64,000 nucleotides of DNA from Bimastos eiseni (lineage: Eukaryota > Annelida > Clitellata > Crassiclitellata > Lumbricidae), in assembly GCA_959347315.1 (NCBI GenBank), contig OY365810.1, positions 31,457,476 through 31,521,475 of the forward strand, given 5' to 3'. Of the stretch, positions 35,707-50,700 are shown one piece after another (position 1 is the first letter of the stretch; each line of letters begins with the position of its first letter). Position numbers and translations under genes: made by a program. Under the pieces are notes generated by a model. That model did not search any database and was not told the origin of the DNA. It worked only from the letters and a program-made list of their open reading frames with translations.

Positions 35707-38700
35707 CAATATACATGTACATGATAGGCATGAGTAAAACAATCCTCACTTTGTTTCTATAATGGCAACCACGGACCCACCCCATACCAAACCTCACCAC
35801 CCTACCCCAAGTTTCCATGCCTGACTTCTCTAAATTTTAATTGAAATGCCTGAAGTAAAAACAGATCTCACAAACAGCTGTTGTCAATGCATGGATATTG
35901 CCAAAAGCAAAGTTACTATCATTTTCTTAGTACAATTCACTTTAGCCAACGTTTCTAAAATCATAGACATTGAACACGTTACGGTGATTTCAAAACGGAA
36001 ATTTCACTCTTTGGATCTGAAATATCACTGTCAGAACACTTTGATGTAACGTAGTCGCCTGTATCTGTTGTATGGACCGTAGTATCTTTCAGAAGAAAGT
36101 CAGACATTTATTCAACTTGAGACTAGTAGCTAGCTGCAAGCTCCTTTTCTTAACAGAACTACCATTCAGCTGCATCATTAAAATGCTTGTCCATAATTAT
36201 TTTCTTACTCAACCAACAGACATTCTCAACCAGTCAAGGACAATTTAATTTAAACTATCCACAGCGTGTTCACCAAATAACAAAAACAAGTGAGCAAAGT
36301 GCTACATCAATAATACCTCACTAACCCTACTTAAACTTTCAATAACATCCCAACACATGTTGTATTCAAAAGGTATTCAGTAATAAAAGAATAGCCTTCC
36401 AATAAGGGTCATTAGACTGGTTTGTGTTCCGTTTATTATGACAAAACGCAGCCATTTGCAAACTAACTACTGGCATGAAGTGGGCCCAACAAGCTTAGTG
36501 GCTTCAACAATGTACCTCATTGGACAGTGCCTAGTTGGCCATTGGTCTCATGGGTCCTTGTGCCTTGCACAAATTACACGATCGATATCTCTGTCTTTCG
36601 TTTTCTGAGTGTAGTTCTCCCCAATAAAATTGCAATTTTTCATTCAAGTCAGTCATTTACAATTGAGTCTTTAATTACCAGAAGCATGAGGTAAAAAATC
36701 CTATGCTAATATGGCCCAATGCCCTAAACACTGGGCTGCATAACCAATATGCCTTTGAGATGTCATGATTCAGTCGAGTACCAGCTCGGAGCAGCATTTT
36801 CGGCGAATACCTACACACGACAAGATGTCCAGCATCTGTGTAGAAAAATGTTCCGACTTCTGCAAATGATGAACATTCGCCCACACCAATCTGTTCATCA
36901 GCATTGCCTATGTCTCGGCCACCTTGACGGAAGTTTCTCAGGCAACCCACAAACCCAGTGGAAACATTCTGCAAATAAATACAGAAAATTGGTCATCCAT
37001 TTTTTCCAAACAGAATCCTTAACCATAAAATTTAAATGATTAATGTATTCGCTCCCTAAATACGACAGCCTGTTTTTGTTAGATTTATAATTGACAATAA
37101 TTTATTATTATAATAAATTCATTACAGAGTCAATTATTTCACATTAAAATCTCATAGCCAAAGTTACATAAAATCAGTTCAAACAAAGAACGCTTGTGTA
37201 GACTATTAGTAAGATACATGTACGAACTCAAGAGCTATAGGTCTCAACCAACAAAACCAGACTGAAAATAACCAGAGATCCAGAGATAAAACAGAAAAGG
37301 AGTAAGAAGGCATAAAAGAGCAAAAGTTATAAGACAGGTAAAATGATATATGACATTCTCATCTTGATATAATCAGTCATAATCGTCGTCATGACAACGT
37401 ATGAGCATATGCAAGTATTATCTAAGAACCATATCAAACTGCATCATTACCAAGATAATTATACAAAGGACGGAACATATAATTAGGCATTAAGTGATAC
37501 CTCAAGATTACTGGCACCCTTGCTGCTGAAGTCAGCAGGCAGACCACCCACATAGTATGGGGCAACGACATTGATACTATTTGAAGTTCCAGCGGCTGTC
37601 ACAGAAATTACTTCTGCACCGTCATCTATCGTCAGTGTACCTTCCTTTTGGTTACGCCTGAAAACCAACTGCAATTCAAACATATGACAATTTAAAACAT
37701 TGATCAGGCTTTCTTCAACATACATTATGGTCATAACTGTCCTACAACAATAAAATTCAATTGAAAAAACCTTTTAAAAAAAATAGTAAAATACTGGTGC
37801 TGACAAATCAGTTGTGTAGGTCAGAGACAAACTCCTTCAAATATAGCCAACGTCAACAAGGACACAAGTTAGAACTACCACTATTAGAAATAACATCATG
37901 AACTTAAAGTCTTATAGCATACCGACTCAGTGGACTCCTTCACGTCCTCGCTCAAGACTCACCTCCTTTTGAAGGCTTATCCGGCTAAGTAGTTGTTAGT
38001 GAGGCACTCTTGAAGCGGCATATAGCCATGTTACAGCACCATATAAATTGTTGTTATCATTATTACTATACGGATGTGTTCCATAACCTGATGTTAATTA
38101 GTCACCTAAACAACAACTTGTTACTTCCACCAATCTCTGTCAGTATAGAAATGTGACTAGCAGTTCTTCCGTATGAGTTGCGGCGTTCGGGAATAACCCT
38201 GTGCTTTGGAACAACACTTTGGAAATATGGAGTTTATGATTAAGATTTGATTACGCAAAATTCTATATTAACATTACGTTAACTTTTGGAGCACATGCTA
38301 AATATTGGCCGCACTCACAGTGTGCCACTGGCCATCACTGTAGACGTTGGTTGATGTTGCACGTGCTACCCCTCCACCGCAGTTGAAGGCAGCACTAATT
38401 AAGCCTTTGTCAGCATAAATGCCGACAAAGTCAATATGATCTTTATCGGCAACGTAGAATATGACACCTTTGCTCGATGTTGTTCTAAACTCAACGCTGA
38501 ACTCGGCTCTGTTGAAGTTGAAAAGCAGAAAATAATCTTAGAAAACTCATTTAATTTTAATGTCTCATGCACACTATACACAAATTAACCAAATATCATA
38601 TCATTTAAAAATCCTTACCAGTCACCTTTGGTCATACAGTGTAAATTAATACTAGACATTTTAATACCATCAGAAGAATCTAGGATAAGCAGTCCTCACA

Positions 38701-41700
38701 ATTGTAAATTAATACTAGACATTTTAATACCATCAAAAGAATCTAGGATAAGCAGTCTTAACAAAATCATTATTGGTGAAGAGAATTAACTTCAAGATCA
38801 CAAGCATTGGTCCTGGGATCATATAAGAAAGTCAACCCACCTGGTCAAACACACAGCTAAAATATTCATCCACTTAGTTACCTACCTGTTGACATTGGCG
38901 CTGGGAAAGCTGCGATATTCCAGTCTGCTGTCTGGTTTTGAGCCAAAACGGTCACCTCCTTCTATTTCATCATCTCCCTGCATTGGTTCAATGGGAAGGA
39001 CACACTTGTCCTGTGGCAAGCCTACACCAAATAAAACGAAATGCTTCTATCATTAACACCCATCTACATTAATTGCAATCTGGAGAACATATTATTCAAA
39101 TAGATATAACAAAAGTCAAGCAATGCTCAAACATAGATATATTACTCCTCAGTGAATGGATTGTTCAGGTGATATCAAAATATGCTACATCCATGTTTTG
39201 ATATAATTCTTCAGTGACTTTAAGAGACCATTTCTAGGCATCTAATCAGTATTACATAGATCTATACACTTTCACTCTAAACATAGAGATTAGAGCAGGC
39301 ACACTTTAGGAGTAAATCAATGACAAAATATGAAAAAATTAAGAAAACATAGCAGAAATATGCCTAAAACTGCATAAAAATTACACTGCAAGCTGCTTCG
39401 AAGTGGCAACATTTAATATCACAATGACTCACAATACGTACACATCCTGTAATCACATGGCTACAAGAAACATGACTGGAAAAACAAACTGGGAATATTT
39501 GGAAGTCTAATAAGGAACTGGGGATGCCCACCTGTTGGCACAGGTGGTCCTCTGGTCGGGAAAGTGGGAATGATGAGTGGAAACGGCGTTGTACTTGGTG
39601 TTGGATCTGGAATATGACAGCTGCTCAGGATGACTCCAATCATGTTGTCCGGAGGAACACTCGCAAAGTTGATGAAGCTGAAAGCATAAAAATTCTCTTA
39701 GGATTTAAGAGGTCAGAAAGAGCAATAGCAAACGATATTAATGACTTCATACTTAATTAACAGTAACCTGTAAGTTACTTAGGGAGTCACAGAGTAATGG
39801 ATAACAGAGTTCGATTACTATATCACCTGTAAGGCTGACTAGTCCTTCTTTCGCTAGGCGGTGGCGTTGGTTAATTCCGATGTATAACATAATGGCCGCC
39901 TTGCATGGCTGCCAACGGTTAAATTCTACTCCCGTAATAACTAGTCATCATTCCTTCATACTGTGTCTGTAATCACTAATCAAGCTCTAGTTTGTCAGTT
40001 TGAAAATTTAAAAAAAAATTCTTATTGTTAAGAATTTTAAGTGATCTATAAACTATTGATGCATGAAATACTGCCATCTTACTCTTGTCTGATAGTTACA
40101 TCTCCGATGCATCCCACAAATGGTGTTGAGCTGGCCACATTATCCAGAACTATGGTGTGCATAGAAGGAAAGCCACCAAAGAAGAGGGGTGAATTTGTTA
40201 TAGTTCTACGCTTGCCCTCAACCTTTGTAGTCGTACTGTCCGAATCATCAATATGTAGCCACATGCTAGAACACATTTACAAACAACAAGGTCTGCACAT
40301 CGTGGCCAGTTCAAACAGAATCTTTTAATACAATAATCACCAATATTCAGTCAATCATTTTAAGTCCATTTGGCAATCCAAAGTACAAATTACATGAGAT
40401 CCGTATTACAACAAAAATGTTCAATTGCACAGGAGACCCAATTAAGGACAGAGGGTTAGGGGCACCTAATAAAATTAGGTGTAGAGTAATTGAGTATAGA
40501 GGCCAAAAGGAGAGTAGAGTAGGTGAAAATGAGATGGAGGAACAACGCTTAACTAATCTTAACTAACGATTATACTAACATTAAGCGAGGAAGGGTAGAT
40601 TGTAAGCTAATAAGGATAATATGATCGAGGTAACTGACCCCATCCAGCAAGTGAAATAAGTTATATCGCAGCAATAGAAGAAAAATATCACAATTCATCT
40701 GATATAATAAAGCCAATTTTGAAAAGGCAAGCCCAGGATTGTTTGTTAGCTAGACAGAATATGTTACAGCCGTGCTAAGATTTCATATTATATGAGTGAA
40801 TATTTAAAATATATTTCATCCATGATTCAGTCACAGAGCACATTTCCATAGAAGACACGGACCACCTTTGGGTGCATTTAATCTCTTATGAAACAGCCAC
40901 CACATGGCATCACTCGGCTGATAGTCTGCTGCTAATTCAGAGTGACTAGTGTCACAAATACCATATTTTCTGAACTGTAGGATAATGATTCTATGTAAAA
41001 GATGATGTGTAATAAAAGTGGTAAAATTTGTGTGTAAACAATACATCGGTATTATTAGTGCTTCCAGCGACGCCTGAAGGCTTTCCTGTTCTCCGTTTAG
41101 CTACTTCCTGAGTTTGGAGCGCCTCTGATCTCAAGTGGCGCTATACAAGTGTTCCATTACAACTATAATAGGTCACACTAGCAGATAGGATGCACCCATG
41201 CACAGATGGTAAGATGGTGGATGCGTATAAGCAAGTGTTGACAGTGGCAGTAAATATATACTTGCTACAAAATAACCCACTGTTAAAATAAAATTTTCAG
41301 CACTGTTTCACTAAAAAAAAAATTTTGATTTTATGTTAATTCTAGCAATTTTAAAAATAAAAGTAATAAGCTTTAATGTTTGCCATGATTATACAATTGG
41401 GAGTAATTGGTTGCATACATCACAAGATGCTGAACAAAATCAAATATAAAATACTGATCCGATAGAGAGGCAATTTGATATCAAAAGATTAACTAATTCA
41501 GTACCTTTATAGAAGTCGTTACACTCAATTCTCACATAAAAACAAACTTATAGTCTACGAAATATGAAATATTTTCTCAAAATGATGTCACCAACGGCAT
41601 ACTGAGACCCTCTCTTCCAGCACAAAGGAACAAAACACTGACAACACAAAGATTTCCTTTGGTCTTCTTGTCTTCCTAAGAATTTTAGAACTCACTCTTT

Positions 41701-44700
41701 TTCAATTTTTCTGACTGTCAGATAATGCCAGCGACCGTCATTGTAAGTGTTATTTCCGGACACCAGAGTAGTCATCCGGCCTTCAACATTGTTCTTGGCA
41801 ACCACTGTCCCGTCTTTTAAAGACAGCGAGAAAGCACTCGTCTGTAAATATAATATCAATCAATCAACCGACCAATTAACCAATCAATCAATCCTGCAAT
41901 CAATCAATCAATCAACCAATATGTTTATTTGGTAACCTGAAACACAACAATAATAACATCAGTTTGTAAAGGGAAAAGGCAAATTATGCAGGAGACACAA
42001 TTAAGGACGGGAGGTCCTGCGGGTTAAGACCACCTAGAAATATTGTGCAAACCTCATGCTTTGAAGAACTTGCTTTGATTCGCATTTGACTACGCCAAAA
42101 TGCTTTTATTCAAATATTGTTTTACAAATCTGGAAGAAAATTGCCAATGTTCATATTTATCAAGCCAATATTTACTTGTATATCTTAATGAAGGTCCATT
42201 CATCCATTTTATAAATTAAGTAATCAGAAAACTGCTAAATGTTTCACCAACAAGAACTTTAGATTGCATAAGAATTGCAATTGTAAACTGCTATGTGCTT
42301 ATAATATAATCAATACCTGTGTCTTCATGTCATCGGTCGCGTAGAACAGAAGTCCGTCATTTTCAAGCGTCTTAAATTTCAGTGACATCTCGAATGTTAG
42401 GTCAACATTGACTGGATCCACACTGATATAGGAATCTTTGGAATCGTGAGTAAATGAGATGATGCGAACTGTCTGCATTCACAAACAACAGAATAGATAT
42501 GTTTATATTCTGCAACAAATCACAACAAAAATGTACATGATTCATGACATGACCATGTCACTTTTGATCAAAATTTACGTGCTTAGCCTAGTTCAAATGA
42601 ATGGGTCGACAGAGTAAATTACCTTAATTTAAAGATTCATTAAAAAATCAAAGCACCTCCAAGAACTTTTGGAAACATCATTTGAAAGGATATGTTGTGT
42701 AAAGAGCATTTGGGTCACAAGTTTGAAACGGTAGAAAACGTTCACTGTCTAACGCAAGAAATGATGAATGGTGTGACTCAAAAATCTAGCCAGCAAGCAG
42801 CTAACCTCTGGACATCCTGGCAAAATATCTTTGGCCTCAATGTGTTCATTGATATTCTTGTTTGTGCTTCCCAGCTGAATGTCTTTGATACAACCTTCAA
42901 ATCCTTTCTGAGTCACAGACCTAGAAGAATTTTCAACCAGTTATTACATCAGAAACGTAATCATTTGAATTTCTTGAAATTTGATATCGGCGTCCTTCTA
43001 ACATTTTTGCCTCGACGGCGTAATTGCAAGTACTGTAGAGCAATTGTGTGTGAAGGTCTTGCTCAAGGTCCCTACACAGTGACTGACGCCTTGGACGAGG
43101 GTCGAACCCGCTCGTTTAGCGCACACTAAGTGTTACGGGCCAACCGCTCTAATCGATCAGCCACCGTGTCGCACAATCATTTGAGCATTTGATAATCGTC
43201 TTACTCAATAATAAAAATTTATCAATCAATCAATCAAAAGTACTTGATATAGCGCCTCTTCAAGATATCAAATCATCATCCCTTCAAGTGCTCATGGAAA
43301 TGTAGAACATAAAAATAAAAATGATAAGTAAAAGCTGATAAGCATAAAAATTATAACTGCTCAAAAGGAAGAAATAACTTTACTGCGTACATCTCAGCAA
43401 TTGTTACACAAGAATGACAAGAAAACTTTTGAAATACGTAGAGAATACTGACGCGTTTGAGTAGGTGTGAGTTCCTTTGAAACCACCAAAGTAGATGTAC
43501 GACTCAATATCAAGGTCTTTGAGGTTACCAGGTGAACGAGCGCTGTTCACTGCACAAGTAAAAGACATGAAACTATTTGTCAGTAAAGACCAAAGCAACA
43601 GAGCAAAAACTGCAACCAAAGACAACAAATACAAAATCATAAAATACATAAGAATTAACTGATCATTTTAGCACCAGATGTTTGCCCGCTCTAAGACAGT
43701 TGAAAGAAAATTTAAAAGTCAGCTCATCTCAGAGGGTTTCGTAACAGCGCCACACACCAAATTTAAATTTGGCATAACATCAGCCAGTGGACGGCTGATA
43801 TGGTTTCAGACAAATTTTGAAATGTCCTTTCCACTTACATGTAGAATACTTAGAATGAGTGCATTGCATCAGACCACATGTCATTTTTTATATTACGACT
43901 ATCATAATAACAGCAACATCTACCAAACTGTAACAAGTCAAATCCATAGACACTTCAGTTCGTTTGTCAACAAAAGCAGTAAAAAAGAATTATTTTGAAA
44001 ATGTATTTTCCATTTCAACCAGCCTTCTAATTGGGCAAAATACAATTAAAGATGTGTGTTAAGTTCATACCATTTCAACAGCCAGCAAGTAAATTCTTTA
44101 CTATAATGCCATTCATATTAGTGGCACCTCCCAGCATAACAGAAAAAGCTCACTTCAGGATGCATGACAAAATGATGCATGACATTTCAATCTTATTATA
44201 CTATTAATATTAACACAACCTACTTCAATAATCTCTGTGTTAGTCGCTCACCAGTGCTTTGGTCTATTTTGAGAATTCCATCCTGGTTCATACGATTTGC
44301 CGTCACTGTGTGCCATTTGCCATCGTTATAGCGCTGGGTCGAAGAAATCGTCGCTCGACCGGAACCGAGTTCGTATTGGTAGATGACCTTTCCGTCTTTG
44401 AGCTCAAGTGAAAGGAAGTCTTTTCCCGGCGTTCCCATGAGGAACATGAGCCCTTCATTGGCAAATGTTCGGAAACTGAACTTGACAAGACTAGCTTTGG
44501 CCGGATTGAACCGATCCCTCGCTAGGATGACATATCCATTACCACCAAACATGTAACCGTTGATCTGCGGCTCTGGCAGTACATCGCTGTATAAATATAT
44601 AATGAAGACCAACTGTTTTTAAAGAAAGTGAACATTTCTCAAACACAATCATCAAAAATGTCTAATTACTCCTATAATAAGGAAAAGTGAGTTCCTAAGA

Positions 44701-47700
44701 GCCTGCTCCATTAATGATAAAAAATCTCCAGTATAGGGTTAAAATCATCTAAATAACGTATAAAACAATCTGTGAAAAACACACTTAGACTTTGCTTCAT
44801 ATAAAAGAATGCACAAGGTTTACCCTAATCTACACTTAGACTAATTCTGCTATGGTGAATTATAGTTACAAGAAATTGGCTCCAGCACTGGCTTTAAATT
44901 TAAAAAATGTGGGTGATAATTGTTATCAATGGATAGCAGCTAGCTAAGCAGCTAGCATCTGATTAAAAGTTTATAATAAAACAAAACTAACCGAGAAATG
45001 CATCCCTTGACGTTATCGGCTGATACAAAATTCCAAAGTCCTACTGCAACACCATCAAACTTGACGTCCTCAAGGCACCCAGTGTAAGTAATATGTAGCA
45101 AATGGTCTTTCAGATTGTTCTAAATTCAAATGGCAATACAACTATATTAACAGAGCAAACATGCTTTTCAATTTCTTTTATGGATCACCATAATTAAACT
45201 GAAAATCTGTGGTTATATAAACAAATGAAACCAAAACAACTTATAATCTAAGCCATGAAATAGGACAAGAGTCAGAGTCAAAGTGACATGAAAAGATGTC
45301 AACTGGATGTGCAATTCATATTTACTGTAAAATATGTCATATTCTGATACATTAGCTTCACTTTCTGATAGGGCATAACCGGAAATCGCCTCGGACGAAT
45401 ATTGGACTATTCGGAAGTATTCGCCTCAGCAAATATTACACCTGCAAATAGCTAAAAATAACTTTTTTATGAAAAAATATTTATTTGACAAAATATTTTT
45501 TCATCAAATTTAGGACTAACGGACTTACTTATAAGTTATTGATTAATTAACCAAGAACTTAACATTCCATTGAATTTTCTTTAAAATAATGATGTTAATT
45601 TATTCATTTTAATTTCTTTTGGTTGCATTCCTCAGATGCAACCAAATCAGTAATTTTCCGCTTGATTTGGCTCCACCCACTTTCCGGTAAACATTAGAGA
45701 GTAAAGTCATTGTTGATAACTTTATATTTCAAATTTTATAACAAGGTTTTACATTTTTTTCACAAATAAAGTTATTATACCCTAAAGTGCAATGATACAC
45801 TATTAAGGAATTTAAATGAAGGATATTGCTATAGACTCTGCAGTGACTATAGATAGTTCTCGTAGCTGTGCACGTGGCAGGTTAACTACGCTTTGCCTAC
45901 GGATGGTATTCGCTGCCTCGCTGGCCAGATTTGCCGCTACCATTCGGGTCGTACCCGGATCCGGCAAATGGTGCATCAAAATACTCGGATTCAGTACTCG
46001 GTGGAAATTGGCTACTCGGTTATGCCCTACTTTCTGACAATGAAACTAGCCCTGGTCTTTTAAAAAATTCGACATTTCTCAAGCAGAAAGACATTTCTCA
46101 AGTAGAAAAACATTTCTCAAGCAGAAAGACAATTCTCAAGCAGAAAGACATTTCTCAAGCAGAAAGCTGCAACAGCTGAACCAAAAACCTAGATTGAAAC
46201 ATGATGAATTTAAATGTCAACTTCAATGGTCAGAAATTCCTTTTAACCTCGAACATTTCTTAAATCAATAACACTGCCGAGAGCTCCCAGCTCAGATTCT
46301 ATACAAACCCGTGTACCAGAATCTCAGGGACAATTCCTTAGTTCAAATGGGCAGAAAGCATTACACTGAACTCAATCAATTCCCCCTCCCTTAGGGGTAC
46401 GAGTCATTCAATCCCAAGCATTTACAGGAAATCACACGTAAACAAAATACCCTATAAGTAGTGTAATGTAACATAATGTAACAAACATCTATATATAGTG
46501 CCTCTCGAGCATCTCCCAAAAGCCCTGCTTGGCAGTCTCGCAGGTCATAACAAGTGTGATGCATGGTAAAGAGAAAATGCACAGTTGCACACAGGCTGAA
46601 CTCATTGACACATACATATACTGAAAGGCAACAGAGGATGCAGAAGGTCATGTGCACGAAAAAGCCCAATGAGCACGTCATGAAGTGTAGCAGTAGTTGA
46701 AGTTTAACAACACTGTGTGGTAACATAGAACCTTAATGTCGCCCTCCTCCTTATTCCAGGCTTGGGACTGGCACCGGTGGCAGAGCGAGTCATGATGTGC
46801 GAAAGCAAGAAGTCTTTTAATCTCCAGAGGTACAGAGTGAAGCAATTAGTGACTAATCTAACACATATCCAGAACATAAGAAGCTCTTTGATCCATGGAA
46901 GTCGCAACAACTCCCTCGGTCGCTCTCTGATACATGCTTGAAATAGAAACTGTTCTTCTCGACCATGCTGGAGTTGGGAGCACCTCTGAGTTGGTCCCTT
47001 GAAGAGGTGGTGCCACATAAATCCTCGAACGAATCAACGAGTTTGAAGCAGTGGGAGAAAAATCACATACCTCATACGCTTTGGGAATTCCTCCAATGAA
47101 AACACGGGTTGAATGGTCAAAGTCAAGAACCGACGACTCCCCTTCGGACTCTCCTCTCGCTACCGCATCTGGCGTCTCTTCGGCAGTTCGAATCGTCAGG
47201 ACTCCATTTCGTCCAGTCCTATGATCAGATATCAACGTTCAAAATGCATTGATTTTCATTTCCATTCGCTATCGGATTATGCATAAATAGGCCACATATG
47301 CATGGGCTTCCACTGCATCAGTTTCTGACAGCAAAGCCAGTAATTAAAAAGATATCGGCCTACCTCCAAACAAATAGAATTTAGACTAATTGATCAACAA
47401 TATATTGCTTTCCTAACAGCTGCAACAGATTTGATGCCTACAGATTTAAGACTTAAAAACATTTCCATGTTTATATAGTGCATGTACGGAACGTCCAGTT
47501 GAACTGTTTAAATTCAAAATAACTGACCTTTCCATGATGGCCTCATGCCAGGCTCCATCAGAAACAGTCTTATTATTTGTGATCGTTGCTGCACCAGAGC
47601 CAAGATCAAATTTAAACACAGCCTTTCCATCGATGATTTGCAAGGACATGTAGTTCCACTAGACAAAACGAATATTGGAAAATTTACTGAAAGAAGCTCA

Positions 47701-50700
47701 TTAAATTGAGCAATATACACTTTTTAATTAATCAGAAATCTTACATGCAGAAGAGTGTAAATGTAGACCAAAGAATTTGTGATAAGGAATCAAATAAAGA
47801 AAGCCTGGAGAAACAAGAAGATTCAAATAGGTTTTTGAAGATAGATAATGGATGGATTTACAAACTTTTAGTTAAAAACCAACAAATCTTAAAATAAAAT
47901 AAATTGCTAAGCAGAATCATAGTTTGGAAGAACAAAAGATGCAATCAAATCGTCACTGAATCAATTTATTTTCAACTGAATAAGACTTCAGATTTATCAA
48001 TCTAGTCATGAACAACCCAGCATAAAGAATTTGTTTCAAAACTACAGTTTCTAACTCCCAAGAACAACAGTTCTTCAAGAATGACATTCCACGCATACTC
48101 TGTCTAAATTGCATTGCATCAATGGAAAAATTTTGAATAAAGATATTTATGCAAAAAATGAAGGTACAAGATGTGACCTATTATGGCAACATCTAAAACC
48201 ATAACACAACCACTACCACAACAACAACGTCAATCATCCCTACCCTCAAAGACATACATTACAATACAATACAACTGTTATTTGATATCGCCCTTCTTAC
48301 ACTTAAGTTCAGAAGTGCACACATGCCTCGACTGCGCAATTGCAGTTGTAATGCAGAGTAATTGTGTGCAAAGGACTTGCTCAAAGTCCCTGCACAGTGA
48401 TGCCCCGGATGAGAGTCGAACCCGCTCACTCAGCGCACACTGAGGCGTTATGGGCCAACCGCTCTAACTGCTTTGTCACGCTACTGCTTATAAAAAGAAG
48501 TATCCGATTATAAAAATGCAAATAACTTAAACAGCCCACAGTTGTAAGTCAAACAACAATCTCTATGGGATATCATTACATTAAAATATTTACCACACAA
48601 TCAAATACAATTTTAAAACCAACTGCCACATTAACTCAGACTCTCTTACTTGGTCTTGGCTTGAATCTGGTCCTGCATAGAAGAGTAATCCATGGTTGAC
48701 AGTGGTCTTGAAGTAGAGCGAGACGCGGCTGTAGGCACCGGCTGTCAGAATATTCTGAGGATTACGCACCTGGAGAGAGGAGTCCTCGCTGAATCTCATT
48801 CCCACTCGTATCTATAAGGTAATGCAGATTCAACGATAAGAGTATCCATGCTATCTCAAGACCTAACCTATTTCCATTCAGCTGTCCTGCTGAAATCAGG
48901 TCAGTGCAGTGGTCAAGTTCAGCCAGATCCCACCGGATTTAAGACTTACGATCTACCACCTGTACTAAGAAACTATCTTTAATGCTTAGACAACTTAACA
49001 AGGGTCTTAAGTGGTTCAAAAGATGCGCAGCCTGTGTTAGAACAACTGCAAATTAACCTAGAATGCAATGAAATCCAAGATCAACTTTGAGACAGTCAAA
49101 TGCTTCAGAAATAATACCACGAAATACAGATGACGAACTACACAGTCAACCAGATAACACTTTCATTCTGCATGACATAACAAATGTTTCAAGTGATTCA
49201 GTAAATGTGTGGTCTGCTGATTAACCTGAAACCCCAATATTTGCAACTCCCTCTTAAGATCCTTTCAAAATTATCTGCGTTCCAACACAGAACTCATCAA
49301 ATCGCAATATGATCAGCAAAATCAGCTTAGGAGAGACATAAATGTCCTCTGAAAACAAAACCAGTAGTTGAATGAAGATTGGTCAGCATTGAGTAGATTT
49401 CAAAGAGAATAAGTGACCCTCACCAGATTTGCCTGATCACGTGCAGTGCTGACATTGTTCCTAAGGAGCATGATGTTGGTCTTTAGGTCAAGTCCAAGCT
49501 GTCGTATTCTGACTGCATGGCTGCTCAATCGGGAAAGAATGTCGGTGACATTTGGAATGAGCCTTAGGACCTGTTGCACCTCAATCTCCGCTGTCCTCAC
49601 GTTACGATTGGCAGTGTCAATGTCCTTCGGGATTTCTGCCAACTTGCTCTTGTCTTCAGGAAGACGTTCCACGATTCCCTTGATCTTCTGTTCGGCATTT
49701 TCCGCTTTCATCTGTGCATCCATTGCTTTGTTCGCAGCCTCCCTCGCCTTCTCACCGTACCCCCCTACAGCAGCACATCACATAATCAACAGCATTACTT
49801 CACATGCAAGGTATGCATAAACATGCAATGTATGATATGTTTATGCGTTCCACACTCCATTTTGCTGAGCACGCATTAGTGCTACTGCCCCAAAGCTATC
49901 AGCTAAACACTTGAAAAATTGTGAGCGTCTACTACAAGTGACCGGGAAACAATTAAGCACGTCGTTGAATTGTTAATGAACTGCATTTGTTAACGCACTA
50001 GTCCTACAACCACTGCATTCAATCACAAAATGTTAACATTTTCCATCATAGTCCATTTTACGTGTAGTCTGGTTCATATACTGTATCATAACGCATCTCC
50101 AAAAACTTAAAATTAATAAGTGCACAGCACTGCATAATGTATTTATTTATGTATAGATGTATGTAATTATGTAAGTATATATGTAAGTATGTGAGTGTAA
50201 GTAAGTACATATGTAAGTATCTCAATATTTATATAAGGGTTTCAATATAAGAGGCAGAGACCACGCAGATAATCAATTACCACAGAAGACTGTTCGCTTT
50301 GAATGGACCATCAACTCAAATAGTATTCATTTGTGAAGGTACGCCAGATGATAGTCGAATGAAACGTGAATTCAGGCGGAAAAAAATGCTATACCTTCTG
50401 GCAGCATGTCGAGTCCGATCACCATTTCAATGAGCTGCTCGCGGATCTGTATGTTGATCCTAACGACTTCTTCAATTCTCTTCTTTGCGCTGATCAAACG
50501 AGTCCTCAGTTCTGTACAGACAACCTCCATTGTTCAAACAAGTAGTCAGTCCAGTATCAAAATCATCACAGAGGATGCTACTACCATAATCTCACTCTTA
50601 TCACAAATTAATGAACTTCACTATTTCCTCTTTTAGTCAGTAGACATTAATGCAGAATGTGAGTACAGTAAATTCTCTCTCTCTCTGTGTAATTGGTAGC

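Noticed and set aside
43678..43998. 106-codon + strand ORF inside a laminin intron
   Set aside because: No similarity recognised and no splice context; probably chance.
44224..44251. Extension of LG2 exon 26 to a GTAGGT donor
   Set aside because: It ends in phase 2 and makes exon 27 read into a stop; the GTGAGC donor at 44251 restores the LG2 frame.
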